Shown here in pieces: positions 10,790 to 21,045 of a stretch of 64,000 nucleotides of DNA. The notes beneath the pieces are model-generated. The model saw only the letters and a list, made by a program, of their open reading frames with translations, was not told where the DNA came from and made no database searches. A program made the translations under genes and the position numbers. This DNA is from Isoperla grammatica (lineage: Eukaryota; Arthropoda; Insecta; Plecoptera; Perlodidae): assembly GCA_945910005.1 (NCBI GenBank), contig OX246739.1:41919509-41983508 (forward strand), written 5' to 3'. Positions within the stretch are counted from its first letter, which is position 1, and each line of letters begins with the position of its first letter.

Positions 10790-13700
10790 TGGCGGCTGGC
10801 TATGGCCCCACTGCAAATCGCCTTTTTGTAACCGACAGGTTGACGCGCACAGAGTTCCTTATTGATACTGGGTCCGACCTTTGTGTTTACCCGAAAAGCA
10901 AAGTTTTCGGTCATCCCGGGAAAACCGACTACACATTGTTCGCTGCAAATGGATCCCCAATTTGCACATACGGTCCTCTGACTTTATCTCTGGATCTTGG
11001 TTTGCGCCGAGATTTCACATGGCGTTTCATTGTCGCCGACGTCGATCAGCCTATCATCGGTGTAGATTTTTTGGCGCATTACAGTCTACTCATTGACGTA
11101 CGCCGACGGCAATTGGTTGACAACGTCACTACATTAACAACTCCAGGAAAACTATCTACTGGCGCGCTAGTACACGTCAAGGTAATTTCGCGCAACAACG
11201 ATCTTCAGTCCCCCTTTCACGCGTTACTCGCACAGTTTCCGGAAGTCACACGCCCAAGTGGCAATCCTACAATGCCAAAACACCAAACGCAACACCACAT
11301 CAATACGACGCCCGGGCCACCGGTTTCGTGCAGGCCCAGACGTCTTGCGCCAGACCGCCTAAAAATCGCGAAACGGGAGTTTGACAGTATGATGAAAACA
11401 GGCGTCGCGCGACGGTCATCTAGCAGTTGGTCCGCAGCTCTCCACCTTGTTCCCAAGAAAGGTGATCAGTGGAGGCCTTGTGGAGATTACCGCCCTTTGA
11501 ACGCCAGGACTATTCCGGACCGGTATCCAGTTCCACACATCCAGGATTTCACGCAGAATCTTTCAGGCAAGTGTATCTTTTCAACCATTGACTTAGTGCG
11601 AGCGTACAATCAAATTCCTGTTGCTGCTGAAGACATTCCCAAGACGGCGATCACTACTCCCTTCGGATTATTTGAATTTCCGTTTATGAGTTTTGGCCTA
11701 CGAAACGCGGCTCAGACATTTCAACGTTTTATCGATGAGGTATTACGGGACCTCGATTTTTGCTACGTCTATATCGACGACATCCTTGTCGCTTCCTCCA
11801 ACCCAACACAACATGAAGAACATCTTCGCCTCCTGTTCACGCGACTTTCAGAATACGGCGTTTTGATCAACTCCTCCAAATGTGTATTCGGTGTTCCAGA
11901 AGTCAAGTTTCTAGGGTACACAGTCAGCGCCAGTGGCACCTGCCCTCTTTCGGAGAAGGTTGAGGCCATCCTCTCTTTCCCCTTACCTGCCAACGTCAAG
12001 CAGCTTCGCCAATTCCTTGGAATGATAAACTTTTACCGCCGTTTTCTTCCGTCTGCAGCTAGGATACAGGCCCCCCTTAACAACCTCCTCGCCGGTGACG
12101 AAACTTCAGCCAAAACAATCATTGTTTGGACACCGGAACTCCAGGCTGCGTTTCAAGAATGCAAAAACAGCCTCTCCCAGGCTACGCTTCTGGCGCACCC
12201 AGATATCAACGCAGAATTAGCAATCATCACCGACGCCTCTGATACCAGCATTGGAGCCGCACTCCAGCAGCGTACGAGCCGTGGATGGGAACCTCTCGCT
12301 TTTTTCTCACGAAAATTAAATACCGCACAGCGTAACTACGGTGCGTACGACCGTGAACTTCTTGCAGTGTACGACACCATAATTTTCTTTCGCCATATGT
12401 TGGAAGCGCGCACTTTCACTGTGTACACCGACCACAAACCGTTGACTTTCGCATTTACACAGCGCCCTGAAAAATGTTCACCTAGACAGTTTCGCCACCT
12501 CGATTTAATCGGGCAATTCACAACAGACATACGTCATATTCCTGGTAAAGACAACGTCGTAGCCGATGCCCTGTCTCGTGTTGACGCCATCTCTTTTCCA
12601 GTCGGCTACGCTGATATTGCCCGTGCTCAACTGGACAACGCTGAGCTACGTGATCTCTTACATGCTAACTCTACCCTGCAGTTGCACCCACAGCAGCTTA
12701 ATGACACAGATTTGCCTCTCTACTGTGACATGTCACAATCACTTCCGCGGCCATTCGTACCACAGACTTTACGTCGACAAGTTTTCGATAGCCTGCACAG
12801 TTTGTCTCATCCAGGTGTCAAAGCAACGACCAAACTCGTCACTCAACGTTTTGTATGGCCCTCTATAAATAAAGATTGCCGTGATTGGGCCCGCGCATGT
12901 ATCACGTGTCAGCGTTCCAAAGTTACGCGTCACACCACAGCACCACTTGCACGTTTTTCTCCAACCGCCACCAGGTTCGAACACATACACCTCGACTTGG
13001 TCGGGCCACTACCAATTTCCGATGGTTTCCGATATCTCCTCACTTGCGTGGACCGTTTCACGAGGTGGGCGGAAGCCATACCGCTTTCCGATATCACTGC
13101 CGAGACGGTGGCTACCGCACTCGTCACAGGCTGGATCTCACGGTTCGGAACACCGCTTAAGGTTACAACGGACTTGGGCCGCCAGTTCGAGTCCCACCTC
13201 TTCCGTGCACTCAGTAACATTACTGGCATGACTCACCTCCGGACCGCAGCCTACCACCCTCAATCCAACGGTATGGTGGAACGACTTCACCGTCAGCTGA
13301 AGGCAGCACTTCGATGCCATGGAGATGACCGCTGGACGGACGCTTTGCCATGGGTAATGCTCGGCATCCGTGCCTCATGGAAGGAGGACCTCAAGGCCAC
13401 CCCCGCTGAGCTCGTGTACGGCACAACACTCCGTCTACCGGGCGAATATCTCTCGCCCCCGCCAGCGACGCCAGAATCCACATCAGCATACGTTGACCGC
13501 CTTCGACGTCGCCTTTCACAGTTGCGTCCGGTTCAACCGTCTCACCACGGCCAACACGCGGTCTTTGTTTTTCGAGATCTTGCAACCTGCTCGCATGTAT
13601 TCGTGCGTCATGATGCGGTCCGTACTCCTCTTCAACAACCGTATGATGGCCCATACGAAGTCATTTCACGTAACGATAAATTTTTCACCATCCACCGTGC

Positions 13701-13854
13701 CGGCAAGAGTGTAGTGGTCTCCATCGACCGGCTCAAACCTGCATATGTGGATGCAGACAGCATCTTGGCTGTCAACGCACCTTCCAAACCGACGCCAGGC
13801 CACACTTTTCCTGGCAACGTATTGCCTATTGCAGCCCACTACAACAACAACAGC

Positions 13855-13933
<79 letters not shown>

Positions 13934-13935
13934 GC

Positions 13936-13981
<46 letters not shown>

Positions 13982-14175
13982 TCACACCCTCATCAACCAC
14001 CATCATCGGTACACCCACCGCTCCGTTGAATGCAAAAGCATCCGTCAAGCGCGTTCACTTTTCCGCCCAGCTGGTTCACACTTCTCCGTATCGTCACAAC
14101 CCTCCGATACTGGGGGGAGGTACTGTGGCGGCTTGCCAGGCGGTGGGTCCGCAACAATCGAGGAAGAACAAATAA
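10789..14175 (+). CDS. pol: Pol polyprotein of Ty3/gypsy element (PR-RT-RH-IN)
   Basis: 1128 residues with all catalytic residues in place. The aspartic protease has LIDTGSD (DTGS 26-29). The reverse transcriptase has YIDD at 328-331. RNase H carries D482, E523, D548 and D593 (TDAS, DREL, TDHKP, VADALSR). The integrase has an HHCC zinc finger (H670, H674, C704, C707) and a D736-D795-X35-E831 core. A GPY-type module ([10 protein letters not shown]) follows, and there is no chromodomain. After the integrase comes a poly-Asn tract encoded by an AAC microsatellite, then a short tail that reads 52 bases into the 3' LTR before stopping. The enzyme set copies element RNA into DNA and inserts it in the nucleus. 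Confidence 0.95.
13841..13980 (+). repeat. (AAC)n microsatellite inside pol
   Basis: About 140 bp of AAC with two AGC interruptions, translated as poly-Asn with single Ser residues in the pol frame. The opposite strand reads as poly-Leu and the shifted frame as poly-Thr; those are shadows. Confidence 0.95.
14111..14123 (+). other. Polypurine tract
   Basis: TGGGGGGAGGTAC directly precedes the 3' LTR. A G-rich purine run at this position primes plus-strand synthesis in LTR elements. Confidence 0.8.
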
Positions 14176-14273
14176 AATGTTTTGCTAATCAGTTTGTAAC
14201 CAGGGGCTGATATAAAGACACGATAATAAATTTAGTTAAATTTGGTTCTTTATAATTTATCTTATAAAAACCA
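14124..14273 (+). repeat. 3' LTR of the Ty3/gypsy element
   Basis: 150 bp, identical to the 5' LTR as read. The pol stop codon lies inside it at 14173-14175. Confidence 0.95.
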
Positions 14274-14505
14274 TAGCCTCGAACCAGAAGCTATTCTACC
14301 GCAGAGTCGAAGAAGGCAACCCATTGAGTCCTTGGTGCGATCAACGATCGACGACCTTGAAGGGTTGTGGGGTGGCCTTAAATTACCTTAGAAATACCTT
14401 AGTTACTAAACACGGAAGCCGTATGTATGGTTAGATGGAAGAGCGAACTGTTTGTTTGAACCTCGCCATTTTGTGAAACTTGTACTAATTTCGAAATAAA
14501 GCACA

Positions 14506-14507
<2 letters not shown>

Positions 14508-14583
<76 letters not shown>
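14508..14583. repeat. (TTA)n microsatellite at 3' side of the R4-like element
   Basis: About 76 bp of pure TTA. On the minus strand it is (TAA)n and forms the 3' junction of the R4/Dong-type element. Confidence 0.95.
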
Positions 14584-14779
14584 CTTTATTTATCACATCA
14601 CCAGATGGCAGGTACATTATTAGTCTACAGCACCAAAGGTGATCCTCACCTCTTAGGTGCTGCAACCACACAGTATAAAAAATGACATTACAAAGATTTT
14701 ACACATTACAAAAATAATTACATTTTAAAAAGATTTTACATATCACAAAGATTATTATATTACACATAAATCAAATATA

Positions 14780-14887
14780 GTTGAATTCATGACACCGCGT
14801 GGCCCTGCGGTGCGACGCAGTACGAACCCGGGCCAACCCAAAACACCCGCACCGCATCGCAGGACCACGCAATGTCATAAATTCTAC
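14780..14887 (-). repeat. Inverted repeat (hairpin) in the R4-like 3' UTR
   Basis: Left arm 14780-14814 and right arm 14848-14887 are imperfect reverse complements, for example ACCGCGTGG...CTGCGGTGCG against CGCACCGCATCGCAG...CCACGC. The loop is 33 nt. A second, smaller hairpin (GCACC..GGTGA facing TCACC..GGTGC) lies at 14629-14661. GC-rich structure in an otherwise A/T-rich UTR suggests an RNA fold that the reverse transcriptase may recognise, as in R2-type elements. That role is inference. Confidence 0.65.
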
Positions 14888-14946
14888 ATAAAACAATTAT
14901 ATAAACATAACATAAAGACTTCAATATAAAAACTGATATCAAAATA

Positions 14947-17900
14947 TTATAGAACCTTTCTCAAAATGCGAGCAGTACCCAGAATGGCTGTCTTCTGTAG
15001 TTCCCTTGTGTTATGTTGTCCTGGTATATCTTCTAAATAATTTTGAAATGTTTTGCTGATGGCACCTGTCGCTCCAATTATGATCGGGATTACCTTTGTC
15101 CGCATCCCCCACATTCTCTGGGTTTCAATTTGTAAGTCTTTGTATTTGGTTTTCTTTTGCGCCTCCTTAGTTGTGATGTTATTGTCAGAGGGCACCGCTA
15201 CATCCACCATAATACATTGTCTATTCTCATGATCTTTAATAATTATGTCTGGCTTATTATGCTGAATATATCGATCTGTGTAGACTTGACTATCCCAGAG
15301 TAATGTTAGTGAGCCTTGATGTATTGTATTTATTGGATGATGCTCGTACCAATTAGTACAAACATCTATATTATAGAAACGACATATATCCCAGTGCAGA
15401 CGTGCACAAACCCGATTATGTCGCTCTATATACTCATGTTTGGCCAAAATTGGGCAACCTGATACAATGTGGTCCACTGTCTCATTAAATTGTTTACAAA
15501 GACGACAATGTGCATCAGTTCGGGTCTTATAAATTTTTTTCTCAATATATCTGGTTTTCAATGCTTGGTCTTGGGCTGCAATCAGAAGGCTTTCAGTCTC
15601 TCCTTTAAGATCTCCTTGCTTGAGCCAAGTGAATGTATCCATCTTACTGTAATCTTCTTGTTCAATTTTTCGGAGAAACTGTCCATGCATCATTTTGGAT
15701 TTCCATTTCTCCGTACCAAGAAGTTGCAGTTGATGTTTAACATTCATTCTCAAACATCGGATTTGTTCTTTTAGGGATTGATTGTTATGTTGAAGTGAGC
15801 ACTGAAGTTCTTCTTGAAATTTGATCGCTCTTTTAGTAATGGATGTTGTGTTTGGTTTCTCGTGATCATAATCATTCATAATCTCAACATATCTATCATT
15901 TTCTTTATTTTCCAGGTATGCTCGTAATCCGATGATAGCTATTTTAAACATAGATTCAATCTTTAAGAGTCCCCTTCCGCCTTCTGATCTAGAAATGTAC
16001 AGCCTCTCAGTTTCAGCACGGGGATGATGCATTCCATACATAGTTAGAAGCTTTCTGGTTTTACGATCTATATTAAGAATCTCCTCTAATCTCCAATCTA
16101 TGATACCAAAACTGTAGTGTAACACAGGTACTGCATAGGCTCCTATGGCCAACATTTTGTTACGCGCATTCAATTCGGATTTTAAAATTAATCTTATTCT
16201 TTTCCGATATTCAAGAATCAATTTGTTTTTCATGGTGTTGTGTTGAATTCCTTGTGACTCTTCTACTCCCAAATATTTATATGAATTATCGCCAAGGTCT
16301 TGGATAATAGTTTGATCGTCCAATTCAATATTATTACTTGATGTTAACTTCCCAGCCTTGAATGTTGCTATTGCACACTTTTCAATTCCAAATTCCATTT
16401 TAATGTCATCACTAAAGATTTTTACTGTACTTAACAATTTTTCAATATCCTTTTCATTTTTTGCAAATAATTTAAGATCATCCATATATAGAAGATGTTC
16501 AATTTTCCCTTTTCCTTTGATTAATGTATATCCAAGTCCAGTCTTATTAAGTTCCGTACTTAGTGGTATCAAACACATACAAAATAGTAATGGTGATAAA
16601 GAGTCTCCTTGAAAAATGCCCTTTTTAATTTTAACTTTGTTAGAGACGACGGTTTCTTGTTCACTGTTTAGTCTCATTGTTGTGCTCCACTGACTCATCA
16701 TCTGCTTACAAAAGTTGACTAATGTTGGATTAATATGATACATCTGAAGCACGGCAAGAATCCAGCTGTGAGGCACGCTGTCGTAAGCTTTCTTGTAATC
16801 TATCCACGCCATGCTAAGGTTTTTCTCCTTCCTTTTACTATCTTCCATAATTGTTTTGCTTACTAATAAATGATCTTTGCTCCCATATGTTCCTGTACAA
16901 TATCCTTTCTGTTCTAGAGGTAATATTTTGTTGTCATTAAGAAAATTTGCCATACGTTTGGTAATGATAGATGATAATAATTTGTAAGTTGTTGGAAGGC
17001 AGGTGATTGGTCTATAGTTCTTTGGTAGGGTAGTTTCTTCTGTCTTTGGTAACAAAGAGGTGACACCTTCAGTTAGCCACTGAGGCACTTCTTCTGGGTG
17101 GGTAATCATTGAGTTGAATATATCAGCAAGAATAGTATGAGTGCAAGTAAACCTTTTAAGCCAAAAATTCTGGATTCCATCTATTCCTGGTGATTTCCAA
17201 TTAGCAGTTTTCTTCACATTGACAGTAACTTCTTCTGCAGTTATTAACCCCCATTCCATAATAGGAAGGTCCTCACATTCCCTTTCACATCTACGTATCC
17301 ATTCAGCTTTCGTATTATGCTCTTGTTCGTTTTCCCATATTCCCTTCCAAAAATGTTCAATATCTTCCTTCGCTGGGGGAATCTTAACTGTAATCGTCCG
17401 TTTACCCAATTCTCTATAGAATCTACCCGTGTCTTCTCTAAACATCTTGTTTTGTCTGTACTGCAACGTCCTTTTCTCGTATCGGCGTATTCGTTGAGCC
17501 TTTGCAAGTATCTTTTGCTTTAACATTTCTTCTACATCTGCAATACCTTCATAACTTAATATGTTATATTTTTTATACAAATATATTTTCTTTCGCTCTA
17601 GCTTACTGGTTAAAATATCAAATTTTATTTCATTCAATAAAGACAAGTCTGCCCTCCATTCGGCTATTTGAATTTGAATCCTTTCTTTCCATTTTGGCAA
17701 TGTGGCTATCTTAAAAACATTATTTTGTTGGTCTTGAATTTCTAAATGGTCTGCTATGACTAATACAGATGCATACATTATATTATTTAGCTGCCTCAAG
17801 TCTAATGATTTTCCTGCAATTACTTTGCTAAGGGCTTTATTGACGGTTTGTACAACACCATTAGCTTTCCGGTTACTGTTGATCTTCGGTAGCTTTCTTC

Positions 17901-18084
17901 TTTCAATCATATCAATGTCTCTAACTAGATCCAACTTATCAAGGATCTCATGGATAATTACAGTTATCTCATCCTCATCCTCTAACAAGTTACCATCCGG
18001 TCGTACTAAGTTGTTATCATATATGGTGTTGCTCTGTGTATTTACTGTATTGTCCTCGCCATTAATGATGTTGCTCTCATCCAA
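14947..18084 (-). CDS. R4/Dong-type ORF: reverse transcriptase plus restriction-like endonuclease
   Basis: 1045 residues without an internal stop. Reverse transcriptase motifs are WKSPGIDG (296-303), KNYRPITCLPTTYKLLSSII (355-374), IDYKKAYDSV (428-437), GIFQGDSLSP (489-498) and the catalytic YMDD (533-536). The thumb/linker region follows. A CX2CX8HX4C zinc motif (C860, C863, H872, C877) and a restriction-like endonuclease with KPD (944-946) and D961 complete the R2/R4 layout. The enzyme nicks the target and primes reverse transcription from the cut end. No apurinic-type endonuclease is present. The first codon of this frame is TTG, the first in-frame ATG is residue 59, and the frame stays open upstream as poly-Asn into the microsatellite, so the true start is unknown. 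Confidence 0.92.
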   Translation of the reverse strand: MDESNIINGEDNTVNTQSNTIYDNNLVRPDGNLLEDEDEITVIIHEILDKLDLVRDIDMIERRKLPKINSNRKANGVVQTVNKALSKVIAGKSLDLRQLNNIMYASVLVIADHLEIQDQQNNVFKIATLPKWKERIQIQIAEWRADLSLLNEIKFDILTSKLERKKIYLYKKYNILSYEGIADVEEMLKQKILAKAQRIRRYEKRTLQYRQNKMFREDTGRFYRELGKRTITVKIPPAKEDIEHFWKGIWENEQEHNTKAEWIRRCERECEDLPIMEWGLITAEEVTVNVKKTANWKSPGIDGIQNFWLKRFTCTHTILADIFNSMITHPEEVPQWLTEGVTSLLPKTEETTLPKNYRPITCLPTTYKLLSSIITKRMANFLNDNKILPLEQKGYCTGTYGSKDHLLVSKTIMEDSKRKEKNLSMAWIDYKKAYDSVPHSWILAVLQMYHINPTLVNFCKQMMSQWSTTMRLNSEQETVVSNKVKIKKGIFQGDSLSPLLFCMCLIPLSTELNKTGLGYTLIKGKGKIEHLLYMDDLKLFAKNEKDIEKLLSTVKIFSDDIKMEFGIEKCAIATFKAGKLTSSNNIELDDQTIIQDLGDNSYKYLGVEESQGIQHNTMKNKLILEYRKRIRLILKSELNARNKMLAIGAYAVPVLHYSFGIIDWRLEEILNIDRKTRKLLTMYGMHHPRAETERLYISRSEGGRGLLKIESMFKIAIIGLRAYLENKENDRYVEIMNDYDHEKPNTTSITKRAIKFQEELQCSLQHNNQSLKEQIRCLRMNVKHQLQLLGTEKWKSKMMHGQFLRKIEQEDYSKMDTFTWLKQGDLKGETESLLIAAQDQALKTRYIEKKIYKTRTDAHCRLCKQFNETVDHIVSGCPILAKHEYIERHNRVCARLHWDICRFYNIDVCTNWYEHHPINTIHQGSLTLLWDSQVYTDRYIQHNKPDIIIKDHENRQCIMVDVAVPSDNNITTKEAQKKTKYKDLQIETQRMWGMRTKVIPIIIGATGAISKTFQNYLEDIPGQHNTRELQKTAILGTARILRKVL

Positions 18085-18119
18085 TCTTTCTTGTTCGTTT
18101 CCATCTTCTGCTATGCCCC

Positions 18120-18120
<1 letters not shown>

Positions 18121-18218
<98 letters not shown>
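18121..18218. repeat. (ATT)n microsatellite between two retrotransposons
   Basis: 98 bp of ATT with one ATC. It is the 5' junction of the R4-like element (minus strand) and also the left boundary of the Jockey/CR1-type element (plus strand). Confidence 0.95.
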
Positions 18219-19057
18219 GAGAGGAGGAGGATTACTTTTATTTTTTAGATCTACTTTAAAATTAGAAAATATTAAGTTTGCTTTTGTTTCTTTTGAAGGT
18301 ATCGCAGGTGTTATTACTTAAGATAATGTAACTAAGATTGACATGCTCTGCGTATATAGACCCCCTGATAATAATGCAAAAAATGATTTTATTGATGAAA
18401 TAGACCGCCACATAAAAGGTAACCATAAAAACAAATTCGGGCTCTTCATGGGAGGTATTAATTTAAATCTCCTCGACGTAAATAATCCGTATGTACAGTC
18501 TTATGAAAGTGTTTTAGCATTAAATGGATACTTAAAATGTATACACGTTCCGACAAGAGAAGAATTTGTCCGAGACGAATTAAAAGTTAGCTGTATTGAT
18601 CACATCTATATCCGTGGAATAATAAAAGGAAAAGTTAAAGCTGCGGTAATAACATCGAAAATTTCAGATCACTATCTTACACTCGCATCACTTGGCGTTG
18701 GAACCATAAGTAACAGAGACGATTTGTTGACAGAAAACATAACTGTACGTTTAAATGAACATAAACTATTAAAATAATTGGAATATGTTAATTGGGTAAA
18801 CTTGTTGCACATAAACCGCTGTGAAGAGCTTTATGATCGAGTATGTAACGAATTTGACAGTTGTTACAAAAGGTCACATGTGTGTAGTAGAAATAAAACT
18901 CCAAAATCATGGTTAACACCCGCGTTACTCCAAAATATGAAAAACAGAGACAAATTATTTAATCAGTGGAAGAGCTATAATCCATTAAATCCAAATAAAA
19001 GATTATATAGAGACAATTACAAAATATCTTGGAACAAGGTCAATAAAAGTATACAAT
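18219..19057 (+). pseudogene. Endonuclease remnant of the Jockey/CR1-type element
   Basis: Three readings join into one decayed protein. 18219-18321 gives a RGGGLLLFFRSTLKLENIKF segment, and 18343-18777 gives the C-terminal half of an endonuclease/exonuclease/phosphatase fold (VYRPPDN, then IDHIYIRG and the terminal SDHYLT motif). A frame change lies between them (about 18320-18343). A single in-frame TAA at 18775-18777 is followed by a linker reading LEYVNWVNLLHINRCEELYD to about 19055. The endonuclease would nick target DNA in the intact element. The first third of the domain is missing. Confidence 0.8.
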
Positions 19058-20531
19058 TTCTCCAGTTATTGCGCATTTGATTAACTTGTCAATCAAAGAG
19101 GGGAAGGTTCCACAAAAAATGAAAGTGGCCATAGTAAGGCCAATTTATAAAAAGAATGACCATATGTGCTTTTCAAATTACCGTCCAATTGCAATATTAT
19201 CAGTAATAGAGAAGATCTTAGAACGTTATATAGCTGACCGTCTCATAAATTATTTAACTAAATTTAAAATAATAAATAATAAGCAGTTTGGGTATCAGAA
19301 AGGAAAAAGTACTGAAGAACTCCTGCTTCAATTCACAAATTTAATAAATACAAAGCTTAATGAAAACTTACATGTTATTGCAATGTTTGTTGATTTTACG
19401 AAAGCCTTTGACACCATAAGTCACGTAAAACTTTTGGAATCATTAGAAAAAATTGGAGTTAGAGGCAACGTTTTGAAATGGTTCAATAGTTATCTTAGCA
19501 ACCGAACATTAACAGTGAAAATAGGGAAAACTTTTAGTAACATTAAAAACGTTCAATCAGGAGTTCCCCAAGGTTCTATTCTGGGACCACAGTTTTACAT
19601 AATTTACGTAAATGAAATTTGGAATATAATTAAAAAGTGTGCAGCTTTTTTCTTTGCTGACGATTCAGCAATTGTTGCAGTGCACAGAGATCTCGCGACA
19701 GCTACAATCTATATTAATGATGATTTCCGTAACTTACAATGCTGGACACATGATAAATCTTTAGTTGTCAATTCGTCAAAAACTAAATTCGTGCATATTT
19801 GTATGCCACTTAATAAAGATAGGAACACAGAAATAAAGATAAAGTTTAATTCAATAGATTGTATTCATAATATGGCACTAAAATCGAAATCTGGTAATAT
19901 TTGCAATTGTCAAAAACAAATTGAATCGGTGCTTGAACATAAGTACCTAGGAGTTTTAGTAGACAAGGATTTTTCTTGGAAGTCTCATATTAATATGCTA
20001 TGTAAAAAACTTCGTTTTTGTGCATACCAGTTATATAATTTAAAATCAATATTACCTTTTGGTTTGATCCGTGTCGTTTATATTGCTCTGGTGGAGGCAA
20101 CCATATCGTATGCTATTCTGTCTTGGGGAAACGCGTCAAGGTATATTTTAAATAACTTACTAAATTTACAGAAAAGTATACTCTTATTGATTTACCCCCG
20201 CAGTACATATTACATTCAACCAGACTTTCCGTTCATCAACAGCTTCTATTCTATTTTACCTGTTGATTTACAATATAATTACCGTTTAATAATTAAGCAT
20301 TTCTTTGACTCAACCTACAAACGACCCTACATACATTCGAAAATCACCCGATCAGCGACAAAGGGACATTACATTGTGCCTTTGTCACACAATAAGTACG
20401 GCGATCGTCGTCTGCAGTCTGTGGTACCACGAGTATTTAATTCACTGCCAGGAGGTCTATTATACGCAGACAAATGGTCAACTATTAAACAGCAATGTAG
20501 ATTATATTATTTGAATTATTTAGAGAATTAG
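19058..20531 (+). pseudogene. Reverse transcriptase of the Jockey/CR1-type element
   Basis: The open frame 19077-20531 (484 residues) is continuous with upstream codons reading SPVIAHLI from about 19058. Motifs seen are NYRPIAILSVIEKILER, the FVDFTKAFDTI motif A, SGVPQGSILGP, the catalytic FADD and YLGVLVD, followed by a normal C-terminal region (PRVFNSLPGGL). About 150 residues that normally lie between the linker and SPVIAHL are missing, and the reading frame changes at the junction near 19055. That makes this an internally deleted copy although the remaining frame is clean. Confidence 0.85.
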
Positions 20532-20835
20532 TCATGTTAATTAATATTTGTATATATAATTATGATTGAACGAACCACTTAATGTATTTATGCTATTCTT
20601 GTATTTCACTACTCTCTTTGTATTTCTAATTAACCATAAATTATATTTAAATTACATAAACTATATATCAGAAATTATATCTTTTGTGTGTCACGACCAG
20701 TCCGCATACTGCACTTTAATTATATATGATTGTCCCACTGACAAACCACTATGTGGTTTAGTGGGAATTAAAACAAGTTCTCATATTGTACGTATGTGTG
20801 AAACGATTTAATACAAAAATAATAAAAAAAAAAAA

Positions 20836-20871
20836 TTATTATTATTTTTTTTATTATTACTATTATTATTA

Positions 20872-20947
<76 letters not shown>

Positions 20948-21006
20948 TTTATTATTATTAATTATTATAATTATTATTATTATTATTATAATCATCATTA
21001 TTATTA

Positions 21007-21043
<37 letters not shown>
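20836..21043. repeat. Compound (TTA)n microsatellite
   Basis: About 200 bp of TTA with TTTA, TAATTA and ATC interruptions. It begins at the A-rich end of the Jockey/CR1-type element and ends at an R4-like fragment. Confidence 0.9.

Positions 21044-21045
<2 letters not shown>

Larger units (their letters stand above)
9786..14279 (+). mobile_element. Complete Ty3/gypsy LTR retrotransposon with 6-bp target duplication
   Basis: The element runs from 9792 to 14273, about 4.48 kb, and is flanked by direct copies of TAGCCT (9786-9791 and 14274-14279). In order it holds a 150-bp 5' LTR, a tRNA-Trp primer site, gag, pol (protease, reverse transcriptase, RNase H, integrase), a polypurine tract and a 3' LTR. 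Reading the two LTRs against each other I find no differences, and both frames are intact, so the insertion is young and possibly still capable of moving. Because the bases TA follow both LTR copies, the LTR end and duplication length are uncertain by one or two bases (a 5-bp AGCCT duplication is the alternative). Confidence 0.95.
14584..18120 (-). mobile_element. R4/Dong-type non-LTR retrotransposon in a TAA microsatellite
   Basis: A 3.5-kb element on the minus strand lies exactly between two (TAA)n tracts (18121-18218 upstream, 14508-14583 downstream on its coding strand). It has one long frame with a reverse transcriptase and a C-terminal restriction-like endonuclease, then a 360-bp 3' UTR. 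The UTR holds two inverted repeats (14780-14887 and 14629-14661) and ends GATAAATAAAGA before the TAA array. Insertion into TAA repeats is known for the Dong element of silkworm. The left end may be a 5' truncation, because the frame opens directly from the microsatellite. Confidence 0.85.
18219..20835 (+). mobile_element. Broken Jockey/CR1-type non-LTR retrotransposon
   Basis: A 5'-truncated plus-strand copy starts inside the apurinic-type endonuclease domain, next to the ATT array. It has an internal deletion near 19055, a full reverse transcriptase C-terminal half, a 3' UTR and an A-rich end (about 20817-20835). The UTR carries a strong hairpin at 20733-20766 (TCCCACT..AACCAC facing GTGGTTTAGTGGGA). 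Frameshift, stop and deletion make it non-autonomous. The wording of the reverse transcriptase fits the CR1/Daphne side of the Jockey group, but the clade is not proven. Confidence 0.85.

Noticed and set aside
9792..14273. Endogenous retrovirus with an envelope gene
   Set aside because: Pol runs into the 3' LTR, leaving no room for an envelope frame; this is a gag-pol gypsy-type element.
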